Shown here: positions 62,201-64,000 of the stretch, in pieces
How the letters are laid out: every line of letters starts with the position of its first letter
Position numbering within the stretch: position 1 is the stretch's first letter
Assembly: GCF_030464885.1 (NCBI RefSeq)
Contig: NZ_JALPRJ010000016.1
Location: 62,001-126,000, forward strand
DNA: 64,000 nucleotides
Source: Caballeronia sp. SEWSISQ10-4 2
Lineage (GTDB): Bacteria > Pseudomonadota > Gammaproteobacteria > Burkholderiales > Burkholderiaceae
Direction of reading: 5' to 3'
Position numbers and translations under genes: made by a program
The notes under the pieces: model-generated
What the model was told of the DNA's origin: nothing
Database searches by the model: none
The model's input: only the letters and a program-made list of their open reading frames with translations

Positions 62201-63397
62201 CTGGCGGCGTTCGGTATCGGCGATACGGCAGCGCTTGGCGCCTATCTCGATCAGCAGGCCGTACGGGCGGCGGCGCTCGCCAAGCCGGCGGCCGTGTATT
62301 TATCCGCACTCAGTGCAAGCGATGCCGGCACGCCGCTCGCGCAGCGCTGGCAGGCGATCGAACGCGATCTCGACCGTTACCAGTTGAAGAACCCTAACAG
62401 CAGCCTGCTGATGCTGGAGCAGTTCGTGCGTACGGTGGCGACTGATCCCGGCGCGGGCGACTGCCTTGGCCACTTTCCGCCGCGGCCGTCCACAGCGGGT
62501 ACCGGTGACTATTTCAGCGCGTTGCACGTGCGCCTCTACGACAACTTGCTCGCGCGCTGCGGCCAGGGTTATGTCAGCGATCTCCAGCAGCAGTGGGGCG
62601 GTTTCGCCGACGCGTTCAACCAGAGCGTTGCGGGGCGCCAGCCGTTTAACGGCGTGGCGCGGGCGGGTAGCGCAGGCAGTGCGGACGCCGGTTCGGCCGA
62701 TTTCGGCGAACTCGGCCAGACGCTCAAGCGTTATGAACGCGTCTCGCGAATCTTCCAGCAAGCCCGCAACGGCCAGGGCGAGCGCGTGCTTGGGGGCAAC
62801 GCGCGGCTGCGCCAGTTCGTCGATAACTTCGAGCAGGTCGACGCATTGCTCGCACCGCTCTATCCGGCGGCTGACGGAGCGGCGACGGGCTATGACGTCA
62901 ACGTCGATTTCCGCGCCAACCGGACGGGCGAGATAGCGGCAAACCAGGTGATCGACTGGACGCTCAGGATTGGCGACCAAAATGTGTCGCTGCACGATGC
63001 ACCGCGCGCATTGCATTGGGAGTACGGCATGCCGGTCTCGCTGGTGCTGCGTTTTGCAAAGGACTCGCCACTGAACGCAAGCAACGATCCGCAGCAGCGA
63101 GCGTTCTCCACCGATGGCCGCACGCTGACCTGGCAATTCGCCGATCCGTGGGCGCTGATCTCGTTTGTGTCGCAGCAGCGCGTGGCCGATGCGGGCGCGC
63201 AGGCAAGCAGCGCCGCGCAACTGCTCAGGTTCGACTTCCCGCTGGGTACGGTGAACGCCGCGGATCTTGCACTGCTGTCGAAACAGACGCACGCACAGGT
63301 CTATGTGCGCCTCACGCTGAATGCCGCCGGCAAGAAAATGCCTTTGTCCTGGCCCAAGAGCTTCCCAACCCGTGCGCCTGACTGGAACGCCTTATGA
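59243..63397 (+). CDS. tssM: T6SS inner-membrane protein TssM (IcmF family)
   Basis: A 1384-residue IcmF-type protein. One N-terminal transmembrane helix (about 5-27) rather than two, then a cytoplasmic domain, and a second membrane segment at about residues 420-441 (GGIVVLGGWGLGLVVATAQL), followed by a large periplasmic domain. The place of the Walker A motif (about residue 76) reads WVMVLSEGDDPRPLPISQ, so no GxxGxGK is present and nucleotide binding is unlikely. The C-terminal domain ends with ALHWEYGMPVSLVLRFAKDS, which resembles the TssJ-binding region. ATG at 59243 has GGGAG upstream. Confidence 0.94.
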   Translation: MLTSNLFLLSLAVLILVVVAVLGAVVYFAAHNAQSKPTAARKIVRLRADSLRNAFRQAVELIEGNIASRSERYNVPWVMVLSEGDDPRPLPISQAGVASVLSAEAASPAATQGISWHFFDRGIVIDIKAAYLGSPDEDSDEKPWDEFLSLCRQYRPQRPFDSVVVTVPAAMLLADHTDARLELVRHAKLVHRRLWLAQNRFAMRFAVYVIVTGCEKLTGFAAFARALPEPLRASMLGWSSPYDLSVTYQADWIDTAMGSIERAVSDASAEMFALDAGHLDAREFMLLPARIDAIRAQLQLYVDELMRPSAYHEPFFFRGIYLTGDSSELAQRGVEQDTSSGLAVVEAAYDSYDREPSFGDDETASTEMVVHGQDVRPADDLMLQPAFLRDLFDKKIFLEYGLTRPSRSQHLARPALHRALRWGGIVVLGGWGLGLVVATAQLNHRNGPLVAALDALSRDAQERVAAEQGGQKLPADWYRSKALALIGLNDRLRTDTFWTVFMPGSWDIVDDLNARVQQRFEREFGEIAVTALERAMLAQVGQLTGVASDPGTGQLIVGDDCAAPQSASGDASGGDSLALEDLAAMRTLQRYVGSVTQLDAALQAMQRLQRPAADNADALRLAVRFAFGAELQGNVAGSLPYFYRDAHHAGAYAVDGVGGINLPAVQQALRCTLDKGAQQLDNAMFVANPLLVAEHSVTSHLGNLTDADASIAGFTQLTSDYRAVVAGIDVQQDLFAAGKGAWMRQPQFTPGPVYDRVYARVAQTSLLGPDLAARVRERSGTAFRAFRSELALRFGGADGGIVWSDKDARYTVSPARLALRDGLTRLLNQSFWVLPRNLELPSVPDGSAVTWDRAQLDQAAALGDVRKRFLADGLTGLPGALRPVVEQALDAQFARLMLDQVAAAAVVTPIQGEPDSAAFDAARARLAKIRAMLTEMGAATQVDELDALVSRDAIEHLRLDDDALTRSDLYATQPAGRSPDGARTSALAAFGIGDTAALGAYLDQQAVRAAALAKPAAVYLSALSASDAGTPLAQRWQAIERDLDRYQLKNPNSSLLMLEQFVRTVATDPGAGDCLGHFPPRPSTAGTGDYFSALHVRLYDNLLARCGQGYVSDLQQQWGGFADAFNQSVAGRQPFNGVARAGSAGSADAGSADFGELGQTLKRYERVSRIFQQARNGQGERVLGGNARLRQFVDNFEQVDALLAPLYPAADGAATGYDVNVDFRANRTGEIAANQVIDWTLRIGDQNVSLHDAPRALHWEYGMPVSLVLRFAKDSPLNASNDPQQRAFSTDGRTLTWQFADPWALISFVSQQRVADAGAQASSAAQLLRFDFPLGTVNAADLALLSKQTHAQVYVRLTLNAAGKKMPLSWPKSFPTRAPDWNAL

Positions 63398-64000
63398 ATT
63401 CACCTTACACGCTGGACGCCGGGATGGACGTGGACCTCGGCCTTGACCTCGACCTGCATGCCTTGCTCGCACCGCTGCCGGGCGGCGATGGCGTGGGCGA
63501 CTCCTTGCGCGCCGACCCGGTCTACCGGCTGATCCGCGATGCACGGCATCAGGACGACCCATCGCTGCCAATGGGGGAATGGGAGCGCCCGCTCATTAAG
63601 GCCAACTGGAAAGCCGTGGCCGCCTTGTGCAGTGAAGCGCTGCAGACTCGCAGCAAGGATTTTCAGCTCGCTGCATGGCTTTGCGAGGCGTGGACACATT
63701 TGCATGGAATCGACGGGCTCGTGGCCGGCACGCAGTTGCTGACCGGGCTCGCCGAGCGCTATTGGGATGCCGCATATCCGCAACTGGAGGAGGCCGATAC
63801 CGACGCGAGAGCCGCACCTTTTGTGTGGCTCAACCAGACGCTTGCGCTCGCGCTGTCGTTGAATGTTCCTCTCATGGCAATCGACGGGCGTGAGCCGGCG
63901 GCGCTCAGCCTCGATGAGTATCAACGGGCCATAGCCACATCCGGAGCAGAAGAGGACGGTGTGCTGACGCGCGAGTTGCTCGAGCAGCATGTGGTGAGAA
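63394..64000 (+). CDS. tssA: T6SS protein TssA (ImpA_N type), partial at the window end
   Basis: An ATG at 63394 overlaps the tssM stop by four bases and the frame stays open to the end of the window (202 codons). The product contains ALLAPLPGGDGVGDSLRADP, then WERPLIKANWKAVAALCSEA, KDFQLAAWLCEAWTHLHGID and GLAERYWDAAYPQ, the ImpA N-terminal domain of TssA proteins. TssA primes assembly of tube and sheath or caps the distal end. The C-terminal domain, which decides the TssA class, lies outside. Confidence 0.92.
   Translation, partial: MNSPYTLDAGMDVDLGLDLDLHALLAPLPGGDGVGDSLRADPVYRLIRDARHQDDPSLPMGEWERPLIKANWKAVAALCSEALQTRSKDFQLAAWLCEAWTHLHGIDGLVAGTQLLTGLAERYWDAAYPQLEEADTDARAAPFVWLNQTLALALSLNVPLMAIDGREPAALSLDEYQRAIATSGAEEDGVLTRELLEQHVVR

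Overview
The window looks like a chromosomal or large-replicon segment of a member of the Burkholderiaceae, most likely the Paraburkholderia/Caballeronia/Burkholderia group. This rests on high GC with strong GC3 bias, a Tad pilus locus with the DUF3613 gene between tadD and the TadG-like gene, a FadE-type beta-oxidation operon, CGNR, HxlR and LysR regulators, and a complete Burkholderia-like type VI secretion (T6SS) locus. There are no rRNA, tRNA, CRISPR or intact insertion sequences that I can see.

Layout. (1) 1-4922: the end of a Tad/Flp pilus cluster (TadC end, TadD-like lipoprotein, DUF3613 protein, TadG-like pseudopilin-associated protein), then a sigma-54 activator. (2) 4981-7326: surE, a small winged-helix-like protein and a DUF1571 protein, all on the minus strand. 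(3) 7498-14748: a fatty-acid oxidation operon on the minus strand (TetR, FadE-like acyl-CoA dehydrogenase, two-part FabG, MaoC hydratase, thiolase) behind a palindromic TetR operator candidate. (4) 14974-19985: an MFS carboxylate-type transporter, and an Lrp regulator divergent from a stand-alone homodimeric pyruvate-dehydrogenase-type E1. (5) 19999-34645: assorted accessory genes (HxlR/MFS/PLP decarboxylase, TauE/LysR pair, AlkC glycosylase, GST, NTF2-like, CDF transporter, SDR, two alpha/beta hydrolases, CGNR regulator, GGDEF-EAL protein). (6) 35453-39530: a second diguanylate cyclase, then a run of broken genes (ornithine cyclodeaminase lacking its N-terminus, ctlX lacking its C-terminus fused at its break to a livK remnant), and a DUF1857 protein. 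(7) 40050-64000: a T6SS operon tssB-C-hcp-E-F-G-H-vgrG, an accessory block, then tssJ-K-L-M-A (tssA runs off the window).

The most unusual part is 50719-56511, inside the T6SS operon between vgrG and tssJ. It encodes a YwqK/MORN-repeat protein, a DUF4280 PAAR-like spike tip, a small membrane-anchored protein, an exported amino-acid-type solute-binding protein, a DAACS-like transporter, an Asp/Glu-type racemase with both catalytic cysteines, and a second DAACS-like transporter whose stop codon overlaps the tssJ start. Both transporters keep the fold signature of glutamate/aspartate symporters but have lost the NMDG motif (both carry Arg in that slot) and several cation-site residues. I know of no described T6SS that carries this solute-binding protein/transporter/racemase/transporter set as an integral part, so I treat it as the best candidate for an undescribed system: T6SS-coupled amino-acid or D-amino-acid handling at the envelope.

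Other structure includes hairpins on both sides of hcp, a four-copy decamer repeat between tssB and tssC, exact tandem duplications overlapping the stop codons of two unrelated genes, and good palindromic operators for the TetR, LysR, Lrp, HxlR and CGNR regulators.
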